The notes below the pieces were generated by a model. It was given only the letters and a program-made list of their open reading frames with translations, searched no databases and was not told where the DNA came from. Positions 4,907-5,038 of a stretch of 5,038 nt of DNA are shown here, piece by piece (position 1 is the stretch's first letter; each line of letters opens with the position of its first letter). Source of the DNA: Candidatus Nitrosotenuis sp. (lineage in GTDB: Archaea; Thermoproteota; Nitrososphaeria; Nitrososphaerales; Nitrosopumilaceae); assembly GCA_023252015.1 (NCBI GenBank), contig JAHEXS010000095.1, positions 1-5,038 on the forward strand, given 5' to 3'. Made by a program: the position numbers and the translations under genes.

Positions 4907-5038
4907 CTTTTTTGTTATAATTAAGATTAGTTAACCAAAACTCAGTTCTTTGTACACTTTTGTGCATGGTATTCGTGATTTGATACCCTGTACCAAACCC
5001 AAAATTATTAATGGATGAAATCCGATAAAGTTGGTTCT

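Noticed and set aside
4887..5036. Open minus-strand frame upstream of the kinase
   Set aside because: It lacks a start signal in the window, its product is Asn/Thr-rich without a recognisable pattern, and it covers the kinase promoter elements.
5011..5038. Possible gene starting at ATG 5011 or 5015 at the right edge
   Set aside because: The frame from 5011 stops after five codons. The frame from 5015 is open for only eight codons to the edge, with no well-placed TATA box or ribosome site.
1..5038. tRNA, rRNA, CRISPR, insertion sequence or attachment site
   Set aside because: I found no cloverleaf-like segment, no regularly spaced repeats, no transposase frame and no terminal inverted repeats.

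Overview
The window looks like chromosomal DNA of an ammonia-oxidising archaeon (Nitrososphaerota/Thaumarchaeota, probably a Nitrosopumilaceae-type genome). The reasons are the AT-rich composition, very tight gene packing, archaeal TATA boxes about 27-30 bases before start codons with no leader in between, strong GGAGG ribosome sites only at internal cistrons, and gene families typical of that group. The organism is an inference; the gene content is read directly.

Layout, left to right: (1) the last 54 codons of an alpha/beta hydrolase on + (3-167). (2) A two-gene + operon (200-1029): a small protein with a phasin-like helical N-terminus and an AbrB/SpoVT-type hairpin C-terminus, then a second phasin-like protein. 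(3) Convergent to it, a - strand operon phaE-phaC (2664 down to 1047) encoding a class III polyhydroxyalkanoate (PHA) synthase. Cys146, Asp299 and His328 form an intact triad in PhaC. (4) A 77-base bidirectional promoter region (2665-2741), then a small + gene (2742-3104) of a thaumarchaeal family of unknown function that looks roadblock/profilin-like. (5) A + gene for an exported, C-terminally membrane-anchored protein with two beta-sandwich-like repeats (3136-4185). (6) Tail-to-tail with it, a - strand soluble histidine kinase without a sensor domain (4871 down to 4182). (7) A 158-base tail (4881-5038) holding the kinase promoter and no gene I can support.

The core of the window is a carbon-storage module. 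PhaE and PhaC would polymerise (R)-3-hydroxyacyl-CoA into granules, the second phasin-like protein would coat them, and the phasin-AbrB fusion could link granule surface to gene control. That last link is inference, by analogy with bacterial PhaR and the AbrB-like regulator reported from haloarchaeal pha clusters. No monomer-supply gene (phaA, phaB, phaJ) lies in the window. The surface protein and the kinase have no evident link to PHA. I see no RNA genes, mobile elements, CRISPR arrays or substantial repeats.
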